Positions 47,073 through 58,599 are shown, numbered from the stretch's first letter. The stretch is 64,000 bases of DNA from Gibbula magus (GCA_936450465.1 OW388300.1:45850358-45914357); one strand, 5' to 3'. Numbers and translations: made by a program. Notes: generated by a model not told the origin, from the letters alone.

Positions 47073-47104
47073 GTCAAACCGACCAAGGAAACAACAAGAA
47101 AAAG
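47073..47104 (+). CDS. Candidate short tail exon after the tandem units
   Basis: Acceptor TTTTATTGCAG ends at 47072, donor AAAG|GTAATA at 47105. It enters in phase 2 and leaves in phase 1, encoding SNRPRKQQEK. The first bases (GTCAA) equal those of the tandem exon, so it looks like the original 3' neighbour of the amplified unit. Confidence 0.4.
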
Positions 47105-47974
47105 GTAATATACTATGTATGTTTGAAGGAGTCGGTATTTTACGATAATACATTGGAGAAGATAACATTTATCATAATTCATCTGTTAGACGAAGTTTGT
47201 TTCGATTGGGACCATAACCATAAACGTCGATGATTGACTCGGTCGACGTGACTTTGACGTCGGTGGGAAATAACTCTCAGATGTCTTGTGTTCGAATTGG
47301 TCGTTGTTTCCATGTATGGTCGCCAGATCTTTCTCACTTCTCATAACGTTACTTGATTTGTTATGACTGATACTTATGACTGGTTTCGTGACCTTTGGGT
47401 CATCACCATGGAACGACAAATCGTCGCGTCGCATTGCTGTAACAGATAACAGAAATACCCAGAAGTCTCATTATTGCAGCACTATGAAATTCAATCTTAA
47501 TATAAAGTATTTAACAGTAAATAACCCCATTTTGTCTAAGAAATATTACGATATATTGCAAATTTAAAACAATAATGATACGGTCGAGGTAAACCAGGCC
47601 TGAGTTGTCCGTCTGTTATGTTTTGACTTCTTCTCACGAACCAATAGAGAGCTGAAACCATGTTTGAAGCAAACTAATTTGTAATATGTGTTTTCATAGG
47701 TCAAGAGGGTCTACAGCTGCTGAAGATAGAGCATTCGGGAGACTGAGGTTTTGTACACCCTTTATTCAAACACTAATTTCAGTAAATGAAAACATGACTC
47801 ACGCTGTTTTTTGTCTTTCGAGAGATAACATGAAGAATATAACCAATGTGCAGAGTCTATTTTAAAGTTAGACAGTTACATCCTTTTAAATATTTATATG
47901 AAATTACTCAACATTTTCCACTTTAATGATTATGAAATTTGCTATTTGGCTCAGTATATACCAATTTGACAAAA
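47105..47974. other. Intron; possible alternative terminal exon at 47700-47746
   Basis: A TTTTCATAG acceptor at 47691-47699 followed by a phase-1 frame of 14 codons (QEGLQLLKIEHSGD) and TGA at 47744 could end the receptor early, as an alternative to the STAND exons. Weak evidence. The remaining sequence shows no other coding signal. Confidence 0.3.
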
Positions 47975-48522
47975 TAAAGGCGCTGTAGCACGTTTTTGGA
48001 ATATTTTGTTTTCTCAAATATGCTATTTATTATTAAAGAGTATACAATGTACTGTTATGTTAGAAGGTAAAGCATCTCGTTACACGACACGATAAGCCGT
48101 ATCCACAGAAATGTGCGGTTATCCGTATTGAAAGAAAATTGTGCGACGTATAAAACGACAGTGGTGTGGAACTCGTCGGTGTGAGAGGTAGATTTGTAGG
48201 TCTCGTGCGAATTTGAAAGTACAGACAGCAAGATGGTTGACAATTCTATTCTATCCTGGTACCATATCTAACACTCTACTTTGAATGTTTAGGTATCGCT
48301 ACATCAGTCAGGTCACTTGAACTACCTTCCAGCGGCCATTTTAATGTGAACAGCCGCTCGGAGAGAAATGGACTCGCATGGCTTAAGCAACCAACGTACA
48401 TTCGTTTTAGAATTATTAAATTTGTATTGATTTAGGAGTATTATTTAGCCATTGGTAACACTCATTTACCTTTTCGTGAGATCACTTTACTTCAGCTAGA
48501 AAAACGTAATACAGCGCCTTTA
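47975..48522. mobile_element. MITE, TTAA-type, copy 2
   Basis: TAAAGGCGCTGTAGCACG at 47975 and TACAGCGCCTTTA ending at 48522 form perfect 13-bp inverted ends. TTAA follows on the right; the left has ATAA. The body aligns over its whole length with 10232-10766. It lies in the putative intron just upstream of the STAND exons. Confidence 0.85.
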
Positions 48523-48583
48523 ATATAGTAATCCATTCTGCTGTCACTGGTCCCCACTCTGTATCTTACTCGATGGTTTACAG

Positions 48584-48643
48584 ACGGTGCGGGTCAGCTA
48601 CTTCCCGACGAATCCGTTGAAGTACGTATACAGCGTCTGAAAA
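48584..48643 (+). CDS. Candidate linker exon before the STAND domain
   Basis: Acceptor GATGGTTTACAG ends at 48583, donor AAAA|GTAAGT at 48644. 60 bp, phase 1-1, reading (D)GAGQLLPDESVEVRIQRLK. The frame is open upstream to 48532, so a longer exon is possible. Its phase fits both 47104 (phase 1) and 48967 (phase 1). Confidence 0.5.
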
Positions 48644-48966
48644 GTAAGTTTTTTCAAATTTTGTACCTTCATGTAAAACATGTTTTGTATTCAATTCCTT
48701 TATACTTAATAATTTGTCAAAATATAAATGTATCTTGATATTGTTAAGTTACTGTCTGAATGTGAAATAATATATAAGATCCTTTAACCAAATTGAAGCT
48801 GCATGAAACTAAATGGATTAAAACGATATTAGTTTTAAGGAGTAAAGAAATCAGTTGACAAGCTTTCCAAGCAAATCCAAATTTAAGTAGGCACACACTT
48901 TTTATGAACATTCATAAGTTTATAATTATTCAGTGGCATTTTCTTTCCTCATTTCTCATACTCTAG

Positions 48967-49773
48967 CTAGAACCAAGGATGAAATAGAGATGTTCACATC
49001 TGAGATGATACGAGTGTCTGCGGTGGATATAGTTCTAGACAAACTGAAGGAAGGTCAGCGATGGGTCACAATAACAGGGAATGCAGGGGATGGCAAGACG
49101 ACTGTAGGATACCTGGTACTGCGAGAGTTGCAGAAGGAAACCAACGTCTTTACAATCCACGAAGCTAAAGAGTATGATCAGATAGCAAAGATGAGAGAAG
49201 ACACAGTCATCATGTTTGATGATAGATTCGGTATGTTTCTTGAAGATCAACAGCTCATTCAAGGATGGTCTGATGTAATAAGAAGGTTCTTGAGCGTCAA
49301 CGAAACTGATACACTAAAACCCCGTGTCATCTTCGTTAGCAAGAAGAATATTGAGAATGAATCCGGGATGGATATTGGACTTACTGCAAAGATGTTTGAC
49401 CCGAAATGCGTTGTGGACCTGAGTGAAAGAAAAGTATCAAAAGAAGGACTGTATCCTCGATTGTCATCTGCAACGTGGGCGTGTGACTGATGTAGATAAT
49501 GACCTTAAGAAGAAAGTTTCCCAAAATGACATGGCCGTTGGATTCCCCCACCATTGCGAAATGTAGTCAAAGCTTAGGTCATATGGATATGACGTAGACA
49601 TTGAAGTATTCTTTGAATCTCCTCTGAAGTTCCAGGACATGATCATTGAGGTTCTGTACAAAGACAGCTGTAAGGTTTTGTTCGAGATTTTGATCAAGAT
49701 AAATAGGGAGTCAAATGTTAACACTGTAAATGAGGGTGACGGAGGACACGCTGGAGAAACCGAAGATGATTAA
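48967..49773 (+). pseudogene. nSTAND3-type NTPase domain exon, frameshifted
   Basis: Acceptor CATACTCTAG ends at 48966. In phase 1 it reads RTKDEIEMFTSEMIR, then the Walker A GNAGDGKTT (49077-49103), 'HEAKEYD', the Walker B VIMFDDRFG (49206-49232) and the sensor-like strand RVIFVSKK. The frame stops at 49488. A -1/+1 shift near 49440-49456 restores the family's C-terminal part ('CILDCHLQRG', 'MAVGFPHHCE', 'DIEVFFESPLKFQDMIIEVL'), but this has TAG at 49564 before a final TAA at 49771. STAND NTPases are signal-transducing switch ATPases. Domain order is that of the 'novel STAND NTPase 3' family common in molluscs. Either a damaged copy, or the A-rich shift point is a sequencing error. Confidence 0.75.
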
Positions 49774-50979
49774 TATGTTTACAAATATTTACAAAATGTT
49801 AAATATCATTTTTGATTGATATCTAATTGTTGTAAATAACATATTTAATTCTTGAAAAAAATGTGTAAATGTTTGTTAAGTTTTGTAAAACTTTGTGAAT
49901 GTCATATTCAGTTTTATTATTATGTAAATATTTTCTTTAATCAAGTTGTAAGGGATTGTAATTTTGTGCATGTTTTAGTTTGAACAGGATAGAAGTGGCT
50001 GAAAGGAGAGTTGAGACGGTAGGATAGATGGGATAGATTTGAGGCGGGTCTGTTCAAAGGAGAGTGAAGATGGAAGTTGTTTCTGTGAATGTAAAGAGGC
50101 AACTGCTTGATATTTCATTATGTGTTGATAATGTTTTTATGCTTGTTATATAATTATGTATGAACTTGCCATGTGGTTACAGGTGGACGTTTGTAACACA
50201 CGGTTGGTTCGTAAAATTGTATTTAGTGAAACTTATCGTTGCTTATTGCTGAGGCACACGAATCAATCAGAGTTTAAAAAATTCATAGATATCATGATTT
50301 GTATTTCACAGCCTCTTTGTTTTGGTTCAGCTGATGGCGAAAGCGAAGTAACCTACATGTTAACATTGCATTCAAGTGATTAGATGCATGCTAGATTTAC
50401 AATTCATGCGCACATTAAAATACATGCAAATATAATGAATAGCATCATAACATCAGTTTAGTATGAGTTAGAATCAATTCAATAACTTGTCCTAGAGAAG
50501 CTAACATACTAAATGTTAACCAATATTATAAACGTAGTTATGATCAGCTAGGAATCGACTTTTTTTAAATATAATTGCATTTTTATTGTAATGCATTTGA
50601 GGGTGGCAAAATGTTAGTTCTCTCAGATTAATTGAAATTAACCTATGACAGTACAGTGATATTATGATGTGTGGAGATTATTATTACTGTAGAAATAGTT
50701 TCTTCATATTCAGTTTTCATAATTTTTTCTTACTTATTACTTACATTTACTTAAATAAACATGTACTGCTTTCTTATTAGGAAACGATTTATAGTAAAGT
50801 ATTTATTGTTTCAATTTTATTATATTTCTAAATAAAAACCTATGCCAATATAATATAACTTTAAATTAATTTTAATCAAAAATCTGTATGGATATGTTTA
50901 TTGAGGCAAAAATTAATTAAGGAATAAGTGATAGATTTTCATTGCCAAGTCAACAGTGGGTGATAATACATTTGTTACA
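49774..50979. other. No gene recognised; 3' flank of the STAND locus
   Basis: AT-rich. The ORF at 50156-50383 has no motif. No polyadenylation signal close to 49773 was convincing. Confidence 0.45.
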
Positions 50980-51199
50980 TTTGGGATAACACTACCTTCA
51001 ATAGTAAAGATTCTTGTACTTTTGCGGACCGCGTCCCTTACTCGATTCAAACTCACGCACTCAGGGAACTATCGCCAGCACTCACCTTACCGACAACTTA
51101 CCGACAACTTACCGACAACTTACCGACAACTTACCGCACGGGGACCCGGCCCGAAAAAGTACAAGAATCTGTACTATTGAAAGTAGTGTTATTCCAAAT
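50980..51199. mobile_element. MITE with ~45-bp arms and inner 11-bp tandem repeats
   Basis: The left arm begins TTTGGGATAACACTACCTTC. The right arm ends GAAAGTAGTGTTATTCCAAA. They pair over about 45 bp with a few mismatches. The core carries four to five copies of ACCGACAACTT (51089-51135) and GGGACC-type GC-rich blocks. ORFs here read Thr-Tyr-Arg-Gln-Leu repeats and are artefacts. Confidence 0.85.
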
Positions 51200-52668
51200 G
51201 AATTCTATTTCAAATCATGAACTTATATATAGTTTGTAGCTTAACGTAAACTCTTGTAATATAAAATATTGTAGACTATTGATCAGAGAGGCCATACTTT
51301 TATATGTATTTTGTATGTCAGGTAACTGTCAGGCAAAGGAATAATAAAGGCGGAGTTGATAATGGGTGAATGTGTCTATTGCTTCAGGGGTTATATTACT
51401 AACACTGTTATCAAGCAAGTACTGTCACTTGTATGTACACATAAACGCCGCATTCATTGCAATAAAGAAGTTGACGATCCATACATTTAGGTTTTTCTTC
51501 ATCTCTAGAACTCCTAACATGCCTCTCAATGAATTTTTTTATGTTGATCGTGGCATTATCTTCATTTGCGAAATCCATTCTGGAAAGGCGTATGGTGATT
51601 ATAAGTCACCAACCAGCTGCTAAATGTTGATAACCTTGGCCTATCCTTTATATATCACACATAAGCGAGTTATACTTCAGTAATCAGATTGTGTTCTAGG
51701 ATCACCTGTACCAAATTTTTGTTTCGGATTAATTACAAGCCCTCCTGAAGCCGACAATTTCGAGTTATAAAACAGTGTAGTCGTTTTGTTCACCACACCA
51801 AAAACTAATCATTTCTCTATCTCATTTCTAATAACATTTGTCTTGCTTGCAATACTTAAGTTTCAAATAATATTTATCAGGTTTTAACAATCTCAGAATA
51901 GATGTTCTATTACATATTTTGAAATCATGTGTCAAATCATATTTATCATGTATTATCAATCTCAAAATAGATGTTCTATTACATATTTTGAAATCATGTG
52001 TTATAATATCAATGTACTGCTATCTTAGATTTATGTAAAAGATGTTTCAGTAATTACACTTTGTCACCCTGTTGTAAGGACCATTGTCGTTTCTTGTTCA
52101 CACTCAAATGCCTGCAAAGTAGGAAGGCGATTGAAGATTATCTATCACGTGGCCTTCATTTTCTTACCAAACGTCCAATTGTCCTGTTGGGTGAACAGAG
52201 GTGAATTAAGTCTCCTTAAATAATATAAATAAATTGTTATGATTTCATTATAATGAGAGCCAATGTAACAAAAAAATATGAATGTAACAAAAAAATATGA
52301 ATTTTTAAAGAAGAGTAATCATTTCTCTGACACGGCATTTGTTTATAAGTGTGGTCATTGTCCAGAAAGAAAAGCATAACATTAAGAAACCTTCTATGGG
52401 AGTTGAGTACGCAACGTGAGCCTTCAGTATTAATACGTCTAACATTTGTTAAGAATCGTAATGCAGCGACACAATATGTTTGATTCACAGGTGAAATATT
52501 TACAATTTCTATGCTGATATGTCATGAGCAGATTATAAGGAAGTTGATCACTCTTATGTATGCATCTACTATATATCCACCAATATATTTGATTGTTTTT
52601 ATATCCACCTATATATTTGATTGTTTACATGTTTGAAATATTCTCTTTGTATAAATGCATGTGTAATA
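51200..52668. other. No gene recognised; short local duplications
   Basis: A 69-bp direct duplication (CAATCTCAGAATAGATGTTC at 51888, repeated with one change at 51957) and an 18-bp duplication (ATGTAACAAAAAAATATGA, 52262-52299). No coding region supported. Confidence 0.6.
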
Positions 52669-52942
52669 AACTGTCGGCCAAAAGAAAAAGCCTGCCAGAT
52701 ATCTTATCAGATTTCGTAAAAACTGTAATGAACAATTGAGCAATATTATAGCATTATCAAGTTGCACCATTTCTGCATAATATATTTAAATTTCAGAAGT
52801 TGTCATATTGCAAACGATTTCAATGGACTTTCATAGAAATTATTATTTCAGCATAACGTTGAGACCACCATGTATTATATTTCAGAAATTATTTCATCAA
52901 TTTCAAGGAAAATTAAGTAAGCGTTTCTTTTGGCCGACAGTG
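52669..52942. mobile_element. Tc1/mariner-type MITE
   Basis: Inverted ends AACTGTCGGCCAAAAGAAA (52669) and TTTCTTTTGGCCGACAGTG (to 52942), each bordered by TA (52667-52668, 52943-52944), as in Tc1/mariner insertions. 274 bp, AT-rich core without transposase. Confidence 0.8.
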
Positions 52943-52944
52943 TA

Positions 52945-55900
52945 TGTATAAAACTTATCGAATAGTTGTATTCTCTCGCATTTGAGCCATTCTTTCTTAT
53001 TGAAAAAAAGGATCTTGAGATTACTTGCAATATACTTTATGAGAATTATGTAAAAATATTAGATCTAGATTTGTACATCAATGTAAAATGTTAATCTGAT
53101 ATTGAATTGTATATTTTCTACATGTTGTACTCTTGACCATGCTACATTCAAAACAGGAATAAAATCTCTCTTTATATGATTGTGGTTGTGAAATACAATT
53201 TCTTATCTAAGAAGTTGTCTGTTTAGTTAGAACATTCATGGTATGAATACCTTTACCCCCTATTAAACCGTATGCTACTTTCGCACGATTTACAAAAGTT
53301 AAAGGATATGAAATATTTTGTAATTTGAACATTTATCAGCCACGTATTTACAAACAGAAAGAATTGATTCACTATACTAAATTATGGGTATGTTATGTGT
53401 GTAAGGCAACATCATGACGTGGTCTATTGACTCTCGTTTATTCGGTTTAACTGCCATTCATATATTATGAAAATACATTTATGTCGGCATCCTCTTGTGC
53501 TCGGACGAACAGGAAAGTCGTCTACACATTTTCAACAGAGTAATAAAAGAAAATATACTCATAAGTGATGATAAACGATTCACCCCTCAATAATGAAAAT
53601 AAAAGTTTAAATCAATAGCGAGTATCCCATGTAGCAATATGTAGCATTTATCTTTATTTGAAGCCACAATGCTTTACTTATCAGATTAAGTTAAAAAAAA
53701 GCATAGTTCAAATTAAGCGCCCCGTTAACAATGACATATGTCATGTTTTATCATTGATGATTAATGACTAGTCAGTCAGTGAATAAATTAGATATTTTAC
53801 ATAACATTTAATGCTACCCTATAATATGATATATATTGAATATAATATACTCTTTAAAAATAATGGCAAAGCTGAACTACAATTATGTTCAGTAATTACT
53901 TCAAATTAAATATTAAAGCCATAAAGAATAACCTCCTTTTGCTGCTAATTTAAAACATAGGTATTTAACGTTTTATTGACAGTTCAAAGAAAAAAACGAA
54001 CTTGACCTACTTTGAAAACCTGTAACACTATGAACACATCATTCTCTTCCCACAGAGGTTCTCCCTTCAGATTTCCGATCCTACCCTCTGTTGTTTTGCG
54101 CATGCATACAGATACATAAATCAAAATTGGCTGGTACAATTCAGCAGGATTATTTCCCAAGTAATAAGTGCAGTGTCGACCAGTATTGGACATATCTAGA
54201 CATATCGTAAGAACGTACAATTTCTTTTTTAATGTATTCCAACTTAGGTTTAAAACCGTTTACGCTGCAACTTACGCTTACTGTTTGACTAGAAGAATGA
54301 TTGCATTTACAGGATTATTGTTCTTTCCTTTCATTCCTAAAATAATAATTTTATTTGTAAGTTTCAATTTCAGTTGTACTGAATTTAACCATGATTCTAT
54401 GTCCTTCCATAATTTGATTCCTCAAATTATGGTTAGGGTCGACTTTAATGAAATAAAAGGAGTAGTTCATTTACCTCTTGTTCCACCACGAAGTGAGACT
54501 TGTATTGTAATTACTAAGAGGAATCGACAGCTGGTCAGAAATAATGTGGCTAACGTGGAGTCTGTATTCAGAAATAAAGCAAAATGAATGAATTATAAAT
54601 ATAGTCCTGAAAGAAATCAAGTTAAGAATGTATAAAAATGAACCAAATGAATATGTCGCTGTTCATGTTATTGAGATCTACATGTACATATTGCAAATTG
54701 ACGTAACGAAATAATTCAAATTATTCGTGGTGAACGTCCAATGTTTTAACAAACACTTGACTAAAATAATTTGATCATGGACAAAATGAGAACAATTCAG
54801 GCAGATTTACTCGGCGATTTCGATTTTTACCAAAACCACCCACCACTATCGCAGATGCCTTGTCGTAAGAAATGTCTATTACGTATGACCTAGCTTCTTA
54901 TCTATGAGTTATCGTTATTGTATTACATTGTATTAGACAATCCACAGAAAATTCATGTAATATAATCTCACATTACTATTAATTTCACACCCTTCAAATC
55001 AAAATTGTATTTTCTTTTATTTTGAAGTAATGTTAATGTTAAACCCGAGTATTTATATACGTATTTACATGTATCATTACAGATAGGTAGTTATAAGATT
55101 AAGAAATGGAACAAAATTATTAATTACGTCCCCCTTTTTTCAATTTTCAACACCACCTAAACTATATTTTGCCGGAATAAAATCTTTAAAAATACTTTTA
55201 GGAAAATATATTTTTCAAAACTGTGAATAGTCTCAGTACACGTGGGTTTGCTTTTATAAAGAATAGTTAAAATCAAATAAAGCGAATCAATGATGGACTG
55301 TTAGGATGTTGATATGATATCGGAGCACTTATTGATATAAAATACACGGCCTCGGCATCGCATGCTTCTTACATTCTTCAAGTCTGATGCAGGGTCATTG
55401 GTATGCCTTTATTTCATTGACAGCGAACTAGAATTATGAAATGTAACAGCTGTGACAGTCACTCAAAGGTTATCTTTTATATTACCGACACCTTCGAATT
55501 AGGGAAATAATTGCTTGTTGATCAGAGGCACAGTTTGGTCCTGTAAAGAAAACATGTCGTTCTAGGTACAGTTACTGAAATATTGAATTTGTATCAGTAA
55601 AAATGCATGTATGCCTTTTAAAATGTGCCTATGTGCCCTTTAACTTTAGTTTTCCGTGGATATGGTTGACATAGCTAGATGGTTTAACGCAAAATTAGAT
55701 ATAACATCATAGCTTTCTATAAATGAATTTAAGTTACATGGTTTCAGTTAATATTGAGCATTTGATCGTGATAACATTGATTTAAGCTTTCAATTATGTG
55801 ACATTTTAACTTTGTCAACTGAGCTCTTACTCAGATACACTATGATGTCATTAACTGATAACGTAATACCATTTCCAAATATTTTATAACGATAAGAACC

Positions 55901-56225
55901 AGATCTTTAAGTTGGATATGTCATCCTCTGATAACAAAGCACTCGTTCGATTTTAAGAGAGCTGGTAAATTGCAATGGAACAATCAATAGGGATGTCATG
56001 AATTATCGAGTAACGTTCTTACTGTTTTGTATATTAAATTGTCACTGACTCCACTGTGAGGATTCGTTTGTCATATATGCGGTACTTTATGCGGAAATAC
56101 TGTCATCCAAACCGGTTTTTATGATGAAACTGTGTGTCTCACGGAAACTGTTTGAAACGGGAAATATGAATTTATGTCTGGAAACTAAGACTGTTTAAAA
56201 GGGTTATTTCAATTTGTGAGGACTA
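52945..56225. other. No gene recognised
   Basis: The longest frame, 54168-54587 (139 codons), has no domain I recognise and no coding-type neighbours. Otherwise AT-rich DNA. Confidence 0.45.
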
Positions 56226-56345
56226 GTCAAGGAACATGTCGTAGTAATCACGTGCCCTATTGACAGCTACGGTGGTGTTGCGGGCTTCCTCCCGGCAATA
56301 TAAGTGAAATATTCTTGAAAGCGGTGTTAAACACCAAATCACCTC
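56226..56345 (+). repeat. SINE-like 3' fragment
   Basis: GGTGTTGCGGGCTTCCTCCC and GCGGTGTTAAACACCAAATC are typical of the 3' conserved part of mollusc tRNA-derived SINEs, which end in GTAAAACACCA-like sequence. No A/B box here, so it is only the tail. Based on remembered consensus features. Confidence 0.35.
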
Positions 56346-56849
56346 AGCTCACCTCTATCGATATCCTTAGTTTGACAAGAGAGAATTAAATGAACATTCT
56401 CAGAAAATTTAACACAATTCATCAAATGCCAACCTCTAATCGAACACGTAAGAAACTGTTTTTTTTCTTCTTATATCGAAATATGTTGTCGACTTAAATT
56501 TAAATGACTGACGCTGTAGGACGTCATAAAAGCCCTATTTTGTCTTCTTAAGGAAATTAAAACACTGATTTCTTAAAATGCGTGTTTCTCAGAAACATGA
56601 ACAGATAATGCTTTGAAACTTCAAATCAGTTAAGTTCGCTTCAGAAGACACGATGAAGCTCTATGCCAGCTGTATGTATCGCTCGTTGATTGAAATATCT
56701 TGTATTCTGCATGGTGGCGTTTCTTTTGCACGAGAGTATAGAAATAAAACTGGAATATATCTGGTTTTATGTGTGACATATATTTCCATACTCTGTATAC
56801 ATATACATATGTTGCATATCCATGTATGTTAAATGTATGTATGTTTTAA

Positions 56850-58140
56850 ACTGGGAACACTAAAATACCAAGTGTAGAAGCGAGCACAGCTCACATACCC
56901 CCGCTTCCAAATATAGTTTGACATAATTCAAAATAGGAAAGGCACTTCTACGGGAATGACTTACCTGTGTGTGAAGTTGAATGAATATAGAATGTACAGT
57001 TCCAGAGATAACGGTTAAGTCATGTTTCCATAGAAACCACCAAAGATAAAAATTAGAAATAGGTCTAACCCTTAAAGGGCACATCTAGTCACCATGGTTG
57101 ACATGCGTATGAAGTTTAGTGTAGCTAGAATGAACAGAACAGAACAGAACAGAACAGAATTTATTCAGTTTTCAAGGCCTCTGGCCCATACAACATACAT
57201 GTAACATTTGATAATTTTGCATGCTTAATATTGTTTACAATGGGAAGTAAGTTATACGGCAGAATAATTAATAGCGTAGTTTACTGAGATATGTTCCTAT
57301 TTGTTTAATAGTTTTTATGTTTTGCGTCGACATTAGGTTTATAAACTTGTTGATGGTTGGAGGGTTGTAGCTGACATCAGGAAGGCAGAGTTGTCGTTCT
57401 TGGCTGTACTTTTCACAGATCATCATTACATGATATTTTTCCTCAATGTAGGACATATTTTTTGAAAAACAAAATGAACAGAGTCTATCTTCACGAGGGA
57501 TATTATAGTGGCGATCTGTTTCTATGGCTAATCTAAAGTTGTGACATCTAAATCTTGCAATGGCTATTTTATAATATAGTGGGATTTCAGATGAGATGAG
57601 ATATTGTTCAGCATTTAACAGAGATTTGTATTGTGAGTAATAATTGCATTTTGCATTTTGAGATCTTGTCCAAGATAGTTTGGGAGTGAATAATGTTCCA
57701 AGATATGTAGCTAGAATGCATAGTTTGGGAAATATGCTCTGCACAAAATGACTTCCGTACAGAGTCACCATTTTGGTCATGTTTCCATGGAAACCGCAAA
57801 AAAAATAAAATTCAGAAATCGGTCTTACCCTCACAAGGCACAACTAGAGATCATGGCTTACATGTGTAGCAAGTCTGGTGAAGCTAGCATGCACAGTTTG
57901 GGAAATATGCTCTGCACCAAATGACTTCCTTACAGAACCACCTTTTTGGTCATGTTTCCATGGAAACCGCAAAAAATAAAATTCAGAAATCGGTCTTATC
58001 CTCAAAAGGCACAACTAGAGATCATGGCTAACATGTGAAGCAAGTTTGGTGAAGCTAACATTTATGGTTTGAGAAATATGCTCTGCACAAAATTTTGTGA
58101 CGGACGGACAGACAGGCGGACAGAATGAACGCTATATACC
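56850..58140 (-). mobile_element. Tandem-unit element (~173-bp units), split by a LINE
   Basis: Units with CATGTTTCCATGGAAACC and GGGAAATATGCTCTGCAC recur at about 57000, 57727, 57900 and 58071 (spacings 173 and 171). The right end has GACGGACGGACAGACAGGCG (from 58102), the reverse complement of the GTCCGTC heads of the other elements, so this copy is in minus orientation. Confidence 0.75.
57133..57705 (-). mobile_element. Recent 5'-truncated LINE insertion with 13-bp target-site duplication
   Basis: Both borders carry TGTAGCTAGAATG (57120-57132 and 57706-57718), a perfect duplication of host-repeat sequence. The minus-strand body encodes a LINE ORF2 C-terminus: 'IAIARFRCHNFRLAIETDR', 'PREDRLCSFCFSKNMSYIEE', 'KYHVMMICEKY' (C-x2-C...H-x4-C), stop at 57268. 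A 3' UTR follows and then a (TTCTG)n tail (plus strand: AACAG units at 57133-57160). Confidence 0.9.
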
Positions 58141-58599
58141 ATATCTGATCATATATAAAAGCATTTACCATTTTCCGTTTTAGTGATTAAATATTGTTGT
58201 AGTTAGTAATATTATCAATTTGCTTACTCCTTGAAATACTGAATACATTTTCGCTTTGTTTTTTCAAATATTGTAATTTTGTTGTTTTAATAATTTTAAG
58301 AGATAATGGAAGGAACGAAAGTGCATGATATACCTGCAAAATGGTGCAGACTGCTTTATTTCGTTGCAATTGTCAATAATGATTTACATTCATATATAAA
58401 CTTTTACATTGATTTAATACCAGCATTGTGATTTTAGGTAATAATGACTTGACTATATAACACAAATAAATTATTCAAAATTCTCACTCACTAGTGAATC
58501 AGTGATGTGTATTTCCTTTAATGTTTTCCTTCAAGATGGGACGAGGGGTAAGTTATCGGAGGAAATCATATGATGAATAATAAGTTTTTGAAATATTGA
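58141..58599. other. No gene recognised
   Basis: AT-rich DNA between the tandem-unit element and the SINE-like fragment. Confidence 0.5.

Larger units (their letters stand above)
46472..47075 (+). repeat. 201-bp tandem triplication containing a tail exon
   Basis: CAAGCTTGTATGAAACGCAC starts at 46476, 46677 and 46878, spacing 201. Each unit holds the same 60-bp open segment, a GTACGC donor, and a 141-bp intron-like part ending CCATTTTATTGCAG. Units are more than 97% identical by eye, so the amplification is recent. Confidence 0.93.

Noticed and set aside
54168..54587. 139-codon plus-strand ORF
   Set aside because: No recognisable domain, low-complexity hydrophobic stretches from AT-rich DNA and no splice or gene context; left as unassigned.
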